DNA of 64,000 bases from Bradyrhizobium sp. LTSP885 (GCF_000938305.1 NZ_JYMT01000031.1:62001-126000), one strand, 5' to 3'. Positions 42,458-52,437 are shown, numbered from the stretch's first letter. Program-made: numbers and translations. The notes: generated from the sequence alone by a model not told the origin.

Positions 42458-43609
42458 TCAGTTGCAGGCCGGCTTCGCCTTGTTGCAGGCATCCACCAGC
42501 TCGGCCGGCGGCTCCTTCTTGAACACGGTCTTGTAGGACTCCAGCACGTTCGACTGCGTTACCGGCAGCGACTGCACACCGATCCAGCCTGGCGTTTCCT
42601 TGCCGAGAAGTGCGTTCATCATCGCCAGCGCTTCCGCGACGCCCTGGTCATAGGGACGCTGCGAGCCGGTCGCCTTCAACGGACCGCCCTTGGCGATCTC
42701 GATCGCCGATTGCAGGCCGAGATCGACCGTCGTGACGGGAATGTCGATGCCCTGCGCCCGCATCGAGCTCAGCGTGTCCAGCGCCGGCTGGTCCCACACC
42801 GCGTACAATCCCTTGATATCGGGATTACCGGTGAGGAAATCGCCTGCGATCTGCGAGACTTTCGGCGGATCCGTGAAATCGACCTGCTTCATCTTGATAT
42901 CGGGCCGGTTCTTCGTCATCCACTCGCGCACGCCCTTGGTGCGCTCGTTGGTGCTGAAATAGTCTACGCCGAAATTGACCAGGCCGATGGTGCCGCCCTG
43001 CGCAACGCAGGAGGCAAGGATCTGCGCGGCGATCTGGCCGTTACCCTGGCTGTCCGCGGAAACCATCGTCGCATATTCCTCGGGATGCTTCAGACCGGTC
43101 GGGATGCTGTCCATCAAGACAAGCTTGATGCCGGCCTTGGCGATCTTCTTGTAGGTCGGCGCAGTCGCGGTGAAATCGACCGGGATCGAGATGATGCCGT
43201 CCGGATGCTGCTGGATCGTGTTCTCGATATCGGCGATCTGCTTGTCGACCTGATACTCGGCGGATGCGACGCCCGTCACCGTCACGCCGTACTTCTTCAG
43301 CGTATCGGTGATGCCCTGGATCTGGAGCTGTGCCCAGTCGAGGTTGACGGTCTGCATGGAGATGCCGACCTTGAGATGCTTCTCCTTGATCTTGGCGGCA
43401 TCGGCGTCCGAAAGTGCGACCACCTCCGGCGAGGCGGCCTTTTCGCCATGGGGTCCCTGACCGACAATCGATTTCGGTCCAAGCGTCGCGAGATCGACGC
43501 CCTTGACGCAGGTGGCGGGCACCTCGGCGCGGGCCGAGGGAGCGATAAAGACCGCTGTCGCCGCAATCAGCGCGGCCAGCGGCAAGGTTTGTCGCAAGAT
43601 TGGCTTCAT
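42458..43609 (-). CDS. CUT2 sugar ABC transporter substrate-binding protein (RbsB-like)
   Basis: 383 residues from the ATG at 43609, with an AGGAAC site and a Sec signal peptide (LPLAALIAATAVFIAPSARA). The mature protein begins with an unusual 60-residue segment before the RbsB-type domain KVGISMQTVNLDWAQLQ; later blocks are GTIGLVNFGVDYFS and GLYAVWDQPALDT. It binds a monosaccharide or related ligand for the adjacent permease. The final gene of its three-gene operon. Confidence 0.9.
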   Translation of the reverse strand: MKPILRQTLPLAALIAATAVFIAPSARAEVPATCVKGVDLATLGPKSIVGQGPHGEKAASPEVVALSDADAAKIKEKHLKVGISMQTVNLDWAQLQIQGITDTLKKYGVTVTGVASAEYQVDKQIADIENTIQQHPDGIISIPVDFTATAPTYKKIAKAGIKLVLMDSIPTGLKHPEEYATMVSADSQGNGQIAAQILASCVAQGGTIGLVNFGVDYFSTNERTKGVREWMTKNRPDIKMKQVDFTDPPKVSQIAGDFLTGNPDIKGLYAVWDQPALDTLSSMRAQGIDIPVTTVDLGLQSAIEIAKGGPLKATGSQRPYDQGVAEALAMMNALLGKETPGWIGVQSLPVTQSNVLESYKTVFKKEPPAELVDACNKAKPACN

Positions 43610-43675
43610 TTGTTGTTCCTCCCGTTTTGGTCGCCGATTGACCGAGGCCGGCAACCTTGCCCCTACTGATCTCGA

Positions 43676-44668
43676 TTAGCGTTTCGTGAAGGCAACCGCG
43701 GCAACGATGATCGCGCCCTTGATCACGAGTTGCATCGGCGAGCTGACGCCGAGCAGCACGAGACCGTTGTTGAGCGTGCCGATGATCAGGCTGCCGAAGA
43801 GCGTCCCCAGGATGTAGCCGCGCCCGCCGAACAGGCTGCAGCCGCCGAGGATGACAGCGGCGATGACGTCGAGCTCCATGCCTTGGACGACGTCAGGCCG
43901 CGCCGCATGCGAGCGTGCCGACAGCACCAGCGCCGCAAGACCGGCCAGCGTTCCGGTCAGGACAAAGGCTGCCGTCGTCACCCACTTGGTGTTGATGCCG
44001 GAATACAGCGCCGCGGTCGGATTGCCGCCGACCGCATAGATCCGCCGGCCGAACACGTTGTAGTGTAGCAGCAGGATGCCGACGATCATCGCGGCAAGCG
44101 TCCAGGCAATCGGCACAGGCATACCAAGGAACGTGCCTTCGCCGAAGATCGCGAAATATGTCTCATTGGTGATGATCACCGGCTTGGTGTTGGTGACCAT
44201 CATCGCCAGCCCCCGCGCCATGCTCAGCGTACCCAGCGTCACCAGGAAGGACGGGATCGAGAGCTGCGTGGTCAGGATGCCGTTGAGCAATCCGACCAGT
44301 GCGCCGGTGCCGAGCCCGGCCACGGCGCCCACGACCCAGCTGTTGTTGACCTGGCTCATCGCGAGCGCGGCGGCCATGCCCGACAGCGCCAGTGTCGAGG
44401 CGACCGAAAGATCGATCTGGCGCGCGATGATGACGAAGGTCATGCCGACCGCAATGATCGATACCAGCGTGGTCTGCCGGCCGATGTTCAGAAAATTATC
44501 GACCGACAGAAACCACGGCGACGACAGGCTGAACACGACAAGCAGGATCACGAAGGCGATGTAGAGCATATAGGGCCGCTCGCCGCGCAGCAGGTTCTGC
44601 AGCAGCTTGCGGCGACGGTCGGATGATGTCGGCGAGGCGACGACATTGGGCGCGGTCAGTTCGGTCAT
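43676..44668 (-). CDS. CUT2 sugar ABC transporter permease (RbsC-like)
   Basis: 330 residues with about eight to ten helices. VGMTFVIIARQIDLSVASTLALSGM near residue 78 is the conserved RbsC block, and VIAAVILGGCSLFGGRG near 270 the cytoplasmic coupling region. The ATG overlaps the RbsA-type stop by four bases. Confidence 0.92.
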   Translation of the reverse strand: MTELTAPNVVASPTSSDRRRKLLQNLLRGERPYMLYIAFVILLVVFSLSSPWFLSVDNFLNIGRQTTLVSIIAVGMTFVIIARQIDLSVASTLALSGMAAALAMSQVNNSWVVGAVAGLGTGALVGLLNGILTTQLSIPSFLVTLGTLSMARGLAMMVTNTKPVIITNETYFAIFGEGTFLGMPVPIAWTLAAMIVGILLLHYNVFGRRIYAVGGNPTAALYSGINTKWVTTAAFVLTGTLAGLAALVLSARSHAARPDVVQGMELDVIAAVILGGCSLFGGRGYILGTLFGSLIIGTLNNGLVLLGVSSPMQLVIKGAIIVAAVAFTKR

Positions 44669-46257
44669 GCTGGCAACTCTTGCAATGCGTCCTTTGCTGC
44701 GCTTTGGCCGGACGCCTGGAGCATTTGAAGCAGATGGTGGAGTTCCTCGGCGTCATCGATCTCGCCGCGCACCAGAACTCTCGCGACGCGGCCATCGACG
44801 ATCACGGAGATGCGGTCGCAGAGCTCGATCAGCTCGACGAGGTCGGACGAGACGAGGAAGACACCGGTGCCATCGCGGACGGCCTGGCGGATCACGCCGT
44901 AGATTTCCTCACGCGCGCCGACGTCGACGCCGACGGTGGGCTCGTCCAGCAGCAGCACACGCGGTCTCGGATCGTTCCATTTTCCGAACACGACCTTCTG
45001 CTGGTTGCCGCCGGAGAGCGTCCTGACCAGGCTCGACGCGCCCTGCGCCTTCACCGCGAGCTTGCCGATCGCAGTTTCCGCGCGCCTGGTGGCGGCGCCT
45101 TGCTGCATCCAGCCCCAGCGCGAGAAATAGGGAAGCCGCGACAGCGTGACGTTGCGCTCGATCGAATGGTCCAGCACCAGGCCTTGCACGTGACGATCTT
45201 CGGGCACCAGCGCGATGCCCTGATCGATCGCGTCAGCCGGGTTCCTCGGCGACCATCGCCGTCCGTCGATCTCGAATGTGCCGCTCTCGACCGATCGGAG
45301 GCCGAAAACGGTCTCCAGAATCTCGGTGCGCCCGCTTCCGATCAACCCGGCCAGACCGTGGATCTCGCCCTTCAGGACGGATAGCTCGACCGCGTGCAGC
45401 CGGTCATTAGAGACATCAGACAGGGAGAGAACCGGCGACGCATCGACCGAGCGCGGAGCCTGCGGCTGGGCCCGAACCGCAGCCGGCGCCAGTCGGTCCG
45501 ATCCAACGATCGCATTCACCAAGCGTTTCATATCGGTATCGGCAGTGACGAAGGTGCCGGCATTTGCGCCATCACGGAGCACGGTGACACGCTGCGAGAT
45601 CTCGAACACTTCATTCAGCCGGTGGGTCACATAGATCACGCCGACGCCGCGGCGCGTCACCTTGCCGATCGCATCGAACAGGATTCGCACTTCGTCTGAC
45701 GTCAGCGACGACGTCGGCTCATCGAGGATCAGCAGCCGCACCTCGCCCATCAGCGCCTTCGCGATCTCCGTCATCTGGCGGTAGGCGAAGGGCAATGAGC
45801 CAACGGTGGCCTTGATATCGAGGGGAATGCCGAGCTGAGTGAGGAACGCGCTCGCTTGCGCCATCAACTCACGCTTCCTGACAAAGCCGAAACGGCCGCG
45901 CGGCTCGCGGCCGAGCAACAGATTGTCGGCAACGCTCAGCGATTCAACGAGACTCAAATCCTGGTAGACGACGGCAATCCCCGCCTCGCGCGACTTTGCC
46001 GGGCTGTCGAACGCCACCGGCCGGCCCGCGATCTCGATCGTGCCGCTGTCATAGGCATGCACGCCGCTGAGGATCTTGATCAGCGTTGATTTTCCCGCGC
46101 CGTTCTCGCCGAGCAGCGCGTGCACCTCGCCGGCCCGCACCTCGAGGTTCACGTCGCGCAGCGCACGCACGCCGCCAAAGCGCTTGTTGATGGCGTTGAC
46201 CATCACAAGCGGCGTCGGCGGCCGGGGCTGTGCTGCAACCGAACCAGACGGCTCCAA
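44665..46257 (-). CDS. CUT2 sugar ABC transporter ATP-binding protein (RbsA-like)
   Basis: 530 residues with two ABC domains. The first has Walker A GENGAGKST and an unusual LPFAYRQMTEIAKAL region in place of LSVGQQQ; the second has LSGGNQQKVVFGKW and LLDEPTVGVDVGAREEIY. The start at 46257 is TTG, chosen because GGGAGGAG lies just upstream; an internal ATG near residue 19 is the alternative. It drives import through the RbsC-type permease. Its promoter region carries the copy of the DeoR-family operator. Confidence 0.9.
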   Translation of the reverse strand: MEPSGSVAAQPRPPTPLVMVNAINKRFGGVRALRDVNLEVRAGEVHALLGENGAGKSTLIKILSGVHAYDSGTIEIAGRPVAFDSPAKSREAGIAVVYQDLSLVESLSVADNLLLGREPRGRFGFVRKRELMAQASAFLTQLGIPLDIKATVGSLPFAYRQMTEIAKALMGEVRLLILDEPTSSLTSDEVRILFDAIGKVTRRGVGVIYVTHRLNEVFEISQRVTVLRDGANAGTFVTADTDMKRLVNAIVGSDRLAPAAVRAQPQAPRSVDASPVLSLSDVSNDRLHAVELSVLKGEIHGLAGLIGSGRTEILETVFGLRSVESGTFEIDGRRWSPRNPADAIDQGIALVPEDRHVQGLVLDHSIERNVTLSRLPYFSRWGWMQQGAATRRAETAIGKLAVKAQGASSLVRTLSGGNQQKVVFGKWNDPRPRVLLLDEPTVGVDVGAREEIYGVIRQAVRDGTGVFLVSSDLVELIELCDRISVIVDGRVARVLVRGEIDDAEELHHLLQMLQASGQSAAKDALQELPA

Positions 46258-46301
46258 ATTCTCCTCCCGCCTGTCCCACCGCTGCTACGATGGTGACATT
46301 T

Positions 46302-46331
46302 TGTTATTATTGCAACTTACTGTGTTATAAT
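46302..46331. promoter_or_regulatory. Operator candidate for the DeoR-family repressor (RbsABC side)
   Basis: TGTTATTATTGCAACT (46302-46317) repeats the 41497-41512 inverted repeat at 13 of 16 positions, the left ten perfectly. Just beyond, TGTTATAAT (46323-46331) is the reverse complement of that site's right half. Both lie within 75 bp upstream of the RbsA-type start. The rest of the 46258-46513 gap shows nothing else of note. Confidence 0.5.
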
Positions 46332-46513
46332 TCTATCAGATTAACCACCCTGTCAATGGGGGATCGCGCCCGCAAACTGCGGGTGACTGGCCAAAGGGTG
46401 GAGTTGAGGCGCGCGGATTCAGGCGCACGGAACGCCGCGTCAAAGACGGAGCCGTTAATCCGGCGCGAGGTTTATTGCGAGAACAGGCCGAGCCGGCCGA
46501 ACAGGAGCCGCCG

Positions 46514-47284
46514 CTAGACGGCGCGATTTTGCGTCGGAGATCGGCCGCCGCCGTCGGCAACAAGAACGGCGCCGGTTACGAACGACGCCTCGTCCGAGAC
46601 GAGGAACAGGCAACAGGCGGCGATCTCCGCGGGCTCGGCCATCCGGCCCAGCGCGATCCGCCGCTCGACTGCCTGGAATTCCGCCTCCGGCGTCGTGCCG
46701 TTCTGCTCGGCGAGCAATCCCATCTCGTAGGCGCTCATCGGCGTCCGCACCCAACCGGGCGCCACCGCATTGGCGCGGATACCGTCGGCGCCATGGGCGT
46801 AGGCCAGCGAACGGGTGTAGGCGACGACGGCCGCCTTGCTTGCCGCATAGCTTGCGCCATCCGGGCTGGCGTTGAACGCGGCAACGGAAGCGATATTCAC
46901 GATCGCGCCGCCGCGCTGCCTGAGCAGCGGCAGGGACGCGCGACAGACGCGCATAGTCCCGGTCAGGTTGACATCAAGGGTCTTCGCCCAGACTTCGTCG
47001 GTGACCGTCGAGGGTTGATCGGGGATGATCAGGCCGGCGGCATTGACGAGGATGTCGAGCCGCGCGCCGCAGGCCACGACCGCCTTGGCGATGTCGGCCG
47101 ACTTGGTCACGTCACCATGGATCGCGTGCCCGCCGGCTTCCGCCGCAGCCGCCTCAAGCTCGGCTTCGCCAAGGCCAAACAGCACAACGTGCGCGCCGTT
47201 GCGGGCCAGCAGCAACGCGGTCGCGCGGCCGATACCGGTCGCAGCTCCGGTGACCAGCGCGGTCTTTCCATCGAGCCGCGACAT
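46514..47284 (-). CDS. SDR-family NAD(P)-dependent oxidoreductase
   Basis: 256 residues, classical SDR. GAATGIGRATALLLARNGA near 12, NAAG near 87, catalytic Ser in NIASVAAF and YAASKAAVVAYTRSLA with the Tyr-Lys pair near 155. It is directly adjacent to the previous SDR stop, so it ends a four-gene operon (ALDH, aminotransferase, SDR, SDR). Substrate unknown; an alcohol or ketone derived from the aminotransferase product is plausible. Confidence 0.9.
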   Translation of the reverse strand: MSRLDGKTALVTGAATGIGRATALLLARNGAHVVLFGLGEAELEAAAAEAGGHAIHGDVTKSADIAKAVVACGARLDILVNAAGLIIPDQPSTVTDEVWAKTLDVNLTGTMRVCRASLPLLRQRGGAIVNIASVAAFNASPDGASYAASKAAVVAYTRSLAYAHGADGIRANAVAPGWVRTPMSAYEMGLLAEQNGTTPEAEFQAVERRIALGRMAEPAEIAACCLFLVSDEASFVTGAVLVADGGGRSPTQNRAV

Positions 47285-48082
47285 CTACAGTCCCCATTGC
47301 CGTTCGACGGCAAATCCGGTCTCCGGCAGCGTCGAACCGCCATCCACGACGATGGTTTGCCCGGTGACATATTTGGCCTCGGCGGAGGCAAGATAGAGCA
47401 TCGCGCAGGCGATATCGTCGGCGTTGCCCATGTGCCCGACCGGAATGAAGCGCTCGAGCTTCGCCTTGTTCGCAGGCTCGCTCATGGTGCCGCGGCCCGG
47501 CTTTTCGATAAAGCCGGCCTCGACGCCGTTGACCGTGATGCCGTCGCGCGCCAGCTCAAACGCCGCGCCGCGAATGAATGCATTGGCGCCGGCCTTCGCC
47601 GCCGAGTAATGCGCGCCGCCGCCCATCGCAACGCGGGCAGAGACGGACGAGGTCACAAGGATCCGCCCGAAGCCGATAGCACGCATGTGCGGGATCGCGG
47701 CCTGCGCCAGCCAGAAACTCGCATTCAGGTTCAGCGCCAACGTGTCGTCAAGCTTCGCCTCGTCGAGGTCATCCAGCGACGACCACGGGCAGCCGCCGGC
47801 ATTGTGCACGACGATGTCGAGCCGGCCATGTTGCCCGGCGACCTCGTCGATCATGAGACGCAGGCTCGCGCGGTCGAGTTTGTCGAAGGGCACGCAATGC
47901 ACGGCGAGGCCCTCAGCCGCCAGCTCCCGCACCAGCGCTTCGGCGATATCCAGCGTCCGGTTGGCAATCACCACGGTCGCGCCAGCCCGCGCGAGCCGCG
48001 TGACGATGGCGGCGCCGATGCCCCTGCCCCCGCCTGTGACGATGGCTACTCTCCCGGCGAGATCGAACGGCGGATGCGGCAT
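47285..48082 (-). CDS. SDR-family NAD(P)-dependent oxidoreductase
   Basis: 265 residues from the ATG at 48082, which shares a base with the aminotransferase stop (TGATG); a longer reading lies inside that gene. GGGRGIGAAIVTRLARAGA near 18, NAGG near 95, and YSAAKAGANAFIRGAA with Tyr-Lys near 165, all canonical. C-terminal LASAEAKYVTGQTIVVDGG is typical of FabG-like enzymes. Part of the tight ALDH-aminotransferase-SDR-SDR operon. Confidence 0.9.
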   Translation of the reverse strand: MPHPPFDLAGRVAIVTGGGRGIGAAIVTRLARAGATVVIANRTLDIAEALVRELAAEGLAVHCVPFDKLDRASLRLMIDEVAGQHGRLDIVVHNAGGCPWSSLDDLDEAKLDDTLALNLNASFWLAQAAIPHMRAIGFGRILVTSSVSARVAMGGGAHYSAAKAGANAFIRGAAFELARDGITVNGVEAGFIEKPGRGTMSEPANKAKLERFIPVGHMGNADDIACAMLYLASAEAKYVTGQTIVVDGGSTLPETGFAVERQWGL

Positions 48083-49470
48083 CAGATCACTCCGGCCCGT
48101 CGCAGCAGATCGATGAACTGCGTAAATACGGCGGTGTGTCGTTCCACATCGGTCGCCGAGGTTGCCGGACACATCAGCAGCATGGTGTGGAACGGCGTCA
48201 CCAGAATGCCCTCGTTCATGTAGAACGCATGCAGCAGGGTTTCGAGGTCGGGCTGGCGTCCCGCGATCACGTCCGCACCGCTGCGCGGCGGCTCGCGCAT
48301 GAACATGATCTCGGCCCGCGCGCCGATCTGCGTGACATGCCAGGGCAGACGATTCGCCTCGATCAGTCGGCTGATATCGCTTGCGAGCCGCGTTGCGGTG
48401 GCGATCATGCGTTCGTAATTCGCCGGCGTCAGAACCTTCTCCAGCACCGCACGCATGGTCGTAACCGTCAGCGCATTGCCAGCGAGCGTGCCACCAAACC
48501 CAAGATGGGCGGACTGCCGCTCGCGCGGATTGACATGGGGAACGAGCGTCCAGAGCCGCTCGGCGATCTCCTGGCTCAGGCCGAAGATACCCGCGGGAAT
48601 ACCGCCGGCGATTGCCTTGCCGGCGACGAAGATGTCGGATTCGAGCCCGTTATCCCCGCTGTAACCGCCCGGTCCGCAGGACAGCGTGTGGGTCTCGTCG
48701 ATGATCAGGATTGTGCCGGCACGGCGGGTCAGGTCACGCAACGCTTGGTGAAATCCTGTAGCGACCGGGATCATGCCGAAATTCGTCATCAGCGGCTCGG
48801 CCAGCACGCAGGCGACGTCGCCATGCGCCAGCGCCGCCTCAAGCGCGGCGACATCATTGAACTCGACGACCCGTGAGACCGCGTCATGATCGATGCCGTT
48901 CGGATGGATCATGTTGCGCAGGCCGACGCGACCGTCGCGGATTTCGACATGGGCCTCCTCGACGCCACCGTGGTAGCAGCCGGAGAACACCAGCACCTTG
49001 CGGCGGCCGGTGATCATGCGCGCGATCCGGATCGCAGCGCGGTTGGCGTCGGTCGCCGAAGTCGTCAGCGTCCAATATTTTGGGCCGAAGCGACGGGAGA
49101 GCTCGGCGCCGACCCAGAGACTATCCTCGGTCGGCAGCATCGTCGTCGCGCCGCGCTTGAGCTGGCGCAGCACAGCGTCGGTCACCGCCTCGGGCGCGTG
49201 TCCACACATGCCGCCGGTATCACCGAGGCAGAAATCGACGTAGTCGCGGCCGTCGATATCCCGGATATGCGCCCCACTGGCCTCGTCGACATAGACCGGG
49301 AATCCACCGGCCCAGCGCCGCATCCAGTGCGACGGACCGCCATAGAGGAAATGCTGCTTGCCTTCCTGCCAGGCTTCCGCCGAACGCGGATGCAGCGCCA
49401 GGAAGCGCTCCTGCTCGGTCTCGATCAGTCGGTTCAGAACGCCCTGGCGCTCGGCGGTTGCTGTTGTCAT
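48082..49470 (-). CDS. Class III aminotransferase (glutamate-1-semialdehyde aminomutase-like)
   Basis: 462 residues from the ATG at 49470 (ATGA overlap with the ALDH). PLP fold type I: TTSATDANRAAIRIAR near 145, the DETHTLSCGPGGYSG block near 265, and the Schiff-base Lys in VAGKAIAGGIPAGIFG near 290. It resembles GSA aminomutase more than omega-transaminases, but its catabolic neighbours argue against a role in heme synthesis. It probably transfers or shifts an amino group on a small substrate before aldehyde oxidation. Confidence 0.88.
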   Translation of the reverse strand: MTTATAERQGVLNRLIETEQERFLALHPRSAEAWQEGKQHFLYGGPSHWMRRWAGGFPVYVDEASGAHIRDIDGRDYVDFCLGDTGGMCGHAPEAVTDAVLRQLKRGATTMLPTEDSLWVGAELSRRFGPKYWTLTTSATDANRAAIRIARMITGRRKVLVFSGCYHGGVEEAHVEIRDGRVGLRNMIHPNGIDHDAVSRVVEFNDVAALEAALAHGDVACVLAEPLMTNFGMIPVATGFHQALRDLTRRAGTILIIDETHTLSCGPGGYSGDNGLESDIFVAGKAIAGGIPAGIFGLSQEIAERLWTLVPHVNPRERQSAHLGFGGTLAGNALTVTTMRAVLEKVLTPANYERMIATATRLASDISRLIEANRLPWHVTQIGARAEIMFMREPPRSGADVIAGRQPDLETLLHAFYMNEGILVTPFHTMLLMCPATSATDVERHTAVFTQFIDLLRRAGVI

Positions 49471-50951
49471 AGCGCGATCCAGGCGGTCTTGAGGTCGGTG
49501 TAGGCGTCGAGCGCGTGGAGCGATTTGTCCCGCCCGAAGCCGGATTGCTTGAAGCCGCCGAGCGGCACCGTGATGTCGGCGCCGCCATAGGTGTTGACGT
49601 GCACGACCCCGGCATGAATCGCGCGCACCATGCGATGCGCCGTCGCCAGCCGGCTGGTCCACACCGCGGATGCCAGACCATAAGGCGTCGCATTGGCAAG
49701 CGCGATTGCGTCCTCCTCGTTGTCGAAGCGCGTGACGGCGAGCACGGGACCGAACACCTCCTCACGCCACAGCTCCATCGACGGTGTGACCTCTGCGAGG
49801 ATCGCAGGCGACATGAAATTGCCGCCGCTCCCGGCGCGGATCTGTTCACCGCCAACCAGCCGCTGCGCGCCCTGCTCCTCCGCGCGCGCAACAGCGTCCA
49901 GATTCTTGCGCAACTGCGCCGGGCTCGAGATCGCGCCGATATCCGACGTCAGCTCGAGCGGGTCGCCGACCCTGAGCTTCGCAGTGGCGTCAAGCAGCTC
50001 GTCCATGAAGCGGTCATAAATCGAGGACTGCACGAGCAGCCGCGAGCCGGCGACGCAGACCTGACCGGAATTGCGGAAGATGCCGTTCGCCGACACTTTT
50101 GCCGCCTGCTTGATGTCGGGCACATCGGCAAACACGATGTTGGGCGATTTTCCACCAAGCTCAAGATGGACGCGTTTCAGGTTCGATCGCGCCGAGCATT
50201 CTAGCAGCAGCCGGCCGACCGCGCCGGAACCAGTGAAGGCGAGCACGTCGACATCCATGTGAAGCGCGAGCGCCTCGCCGGCCGACGCGCCACGGCCGGT
50301 CACGACATTGAGCACGCCATCCGGCAACCCTGCCTCACTCGCCAATTCGGCGAGCCGCAGCAATGTCAGCGACGCCAGTTCCGGCGGCTTCACCACGACG
50401 GAGTTTCCGGCGGCGAGCGCGGGACCAATTTTCCACGCCCCGATCATCAGCGGGAAATTCCAGGGCACGATCACGCCGACGACACCGAGCGGCTCGCGAT
50501 GCACGAGGCCAAGGACATCACCACCGGTCGGCGCGATCTCGCCATAGACCTTGTCGATCGCCTCGGCGTAGTAGCGGATGGCTCCGGCCGCCGACAGCGG
50601 CTCGGCCTTGTAGGCCATGCCGATCTCGGTGCCGTTGTCGCGCACGCCAAGCACCGCGATCTCCAGCGCGTGCTGCTCGATCAGCTCGGCGAACCGCAGC
50701 AGCACCTTCTTGCGTTGTGCCGGCGCCGCGCGCGACCAGCTTCCCTGCTCGAACACCTGCCGTGCCCGCGTCACCGCAAGATCGATATCGGCCGCATCGC
50801 CATCGGCGATCGTCGTCAGCGCCTTACCGTCGATCGGCGAGACGACGTCAAGCCGCGCCTCGCCGATCGCTGCCGTCGGCCGGCCGCCGATAAAAAGCTG
50901 CTGGGCCGGAACGGCTGATGACCTCAACCGATCGATCTGGACTTGCTGCAT
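49467..50951 (-). CDS. Aldehyde dehydrogenase (NAD(P)+)
   Basis: 494 residues from the ATG at 50951, the normal ALDH length; in-frame starts at 51002 and 51077 are possible and no start has a clear ribosome site. LELGGKSPNIVF holds the general-base Glu and RNSGQVCVAGSRLL the catalytic Cys. EPLGVVGVIVPWNFPL is the standard coenzyme-domain block. First gene of the leftward operon, so it likely oxidises the aldehyde made by the coupled aminotransferase. Confidence 0.92.
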   Translation of the reverse strand: MQQVQIDRLRSSAVPAQQLFIGGRPTAAIGEARLDVVSPIDGKALTTIADGDAADIDLAVTRARQVFEQGSWSRAAPAQRKKVLLRFAELIEQHALEIAVLGVRDNGTEIGMAYKAEPLSAAGAIRYYAEAIDKVYGEIAPTGGDVLGLVHREPLGVVGVIVPWNFPLMIGAWKIGPALAAGNSVVVKPPELASLTLLRLAELASEAGLPDGVLNVVTGRGASAGEALALHMDVDVLAFTGSGAVGRLLLECSARSNLKRVHLELGGKSPNIVFADVPDIKQAAKVSANGIFRNSGQVCVAGSRLLVQSSIYDRFMDELLDATAKLRVGDPLELTSDIGAISSPAQLRKNLDAVARAEEQGAQRLVGGEQIRAGSGGNFMSPAILAEVTPSMELWREEVFGPVLAVTRFDNEEDAIALANATPYGLASAVWTSRLATAHRMVRAIHAGVVHVNTYGGADITVPLGGFKQSGFGRDKSLHALDAYTDLKTAWIAL

Positions 50952-51174
50952 GTGAGACAATCGTGGTGGTGGCGGAGCTGACACCGACGGGGTCGCTAAC
51001 ATCCGCAATTTCAGCCAGTTCAAGGCCTTGGCAGCAATCCACCGATAGGTTGATGTCGTCGCGGACGCCGTCCCCATAGCGTGAATCTCACGATGGCCGA
51101 ACGCTCTCTCTGCTCGGTGCTATCAGTCGTTCGTTCCAATCCTCTCCCAGCCCACCGGCGAGCCCCGACGCGCA

Positions 51175-52437
51175 ATGTCCGAGATCACGCAGCCCCGAAT
51201 CCTCCTGATCGGCACCGGCGACACCAAGGCCGACGAACTCACATTCATGACCGAGTGCATCGGCAGGGCCGGCGGCACCACGATCATGATGGACATCAGC
51301 GTGCTCGGCGACCCGCCCTACCGGCCCGCGCATGACAAGCATGCGGTAGCGGCCGCCGCACACACGACGGTCGATGTGATCGCATCCAGCGGCGACGAGA
51401 ATTCGGCGATGTCCCTGATGGCCGTCGGAGCCGCCAACCTCGCGCGCGACCTCGCAGACCGCGACGCTATCGATGGCGTGATCGCAATCGGCGGCACCAT
51501 GGGAACCGATCTGGCGCTCGATGTTGCGCAGGCGCTGCCGCTCGGCCTGCCGAAGCTGATCGTCTCGACGGTCGCATTCTCACATCTGATCCCGCCGCAC
51601 CGTGTCGCGGCCGATCTGATGATGATCCTGTGGGCCGGTGGGCTTTACGGCCTCAACGGCACCTGCACGGCGGTGCTGTCGCAGGCCTGCGGTGCGATCG
51701 TCGGCGCGGCGAAGAGCGCGATCAGGCCGCGCAACGAGCGGCCGGTGGTCGCGATCACCTCGCTCGGCAAGAGCTGCCTGCGCTACATGGTCGAGCTCAA
51801 GCCGCAGTTGGAAAAGCGCGGCTACGAGGTTGTAGTCTTCCACACCACGGGCATGGGCGGCCGTGCGATGGAGTCGATCGCGGCCCAAGGCGGTTTCGCC
51901 GCGGTGCTGGATCTCAGCCTGCAGGAGGTCGCCAACCAACTGACCGGCTCGGTGGTAAATTCGGGTGCCGATCGGTTGGAGAATGCCGGCAGAGCCGGCA
52001 TTCCGCAGATCGTCGCCCCTGGCGCCATCGACATGATCGACTTTCCAGCGTGGCTGCCGGTACCGAACGAATTGAGCGACCGTCCCTTCCACGCGCATAA
52101 CCGCCTGCTGGCATCGGCGACATCCAAGGCCGTCGATCGCCGCCGGATCGCCCGCGCGATCGCCGACAAGCTGTCGCAGGCCAGGGCGCCCGTCGCCTTC
52201 GTGCTGCCCACCGGCGGCATCCAGCAATGGGACCGCGCGGGCGAAGCACTGCACGATCCCGATGCGCTGGCCGCCTTCGTCGATGCAATGCGGTCGGCGA
52301 TCGCGCCGCCGGTCGAGCTGCACGAGATCAAGGACCACATCAACAGTACGCTCTTCAATGAGACGGTGCTCGGCATCTTCGACCGCTGGGTCGAGGCCGG
52401 CATCGTACCGGCCGGCCGGATCACGGTTGCGGCGTGA
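51175..52437 (+). CDS. UPF0261/Tm-1-like ATP-binding domain protein
   Basis: 420 residues, full length for UPF0261. The N-terminal RILLIGTGDTKADEL and the central DGVIAIGGTMGTDLALDVAQALPLG match the Tm-1-like domain known from the tomato mosaic virus resistance protein. The second Tm-1 domain (PEP-hydrolase-like TIM barrel) is absent here. Bacterial members have no firmly known reaction. The gene overlaps the HAD gene by four bases and is divergent from the ALDH operon, with a 223-bp promoter region (50952-51174) lacking clear repeats. Confidence 0.88.
   Translation: MSEITQPRILLIGTGDTKADELTFMTECIGRAGGTTIMMDISVLGDPPYRPAHDKHAVAAAAHTTVDVIASSGDENSAMSLMAVGAANLARDLADRDAIDGVIAIGGTMGTDLALDVAQALPLGLPKLIVSTVAFSHLIPPHRVAADLMMILWAGGLYGLNGTCTAVLSQACGAIVGAAKSAIRPRNERPVVAITSLGKSCLRYMVELKPQLEKRGYEVVVFHTTGMGGRAMESIAAQGGFAAVLDLSLQEVANQLTGSVVNSGADRLENAGRAGIPQIVAPGAIDMIDFPAWLPVPNELSDRPFHAHNRLLASATSKAVDRRRIARAIADKLSQARAPVAFVLPTGGIQQWDRAGEALHDPDALAAFVDAMRSAIAPPVELHEIKDHINSTLFNETVLGIFDRWVEAGIVPAGRITVAA

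Noticed and set aside
46475..48223. 582-codon plus-strand frame opposite two SDR genes
   Set aside because: Shadow frame; both SDRs have complete active-site motifs on the other strand.
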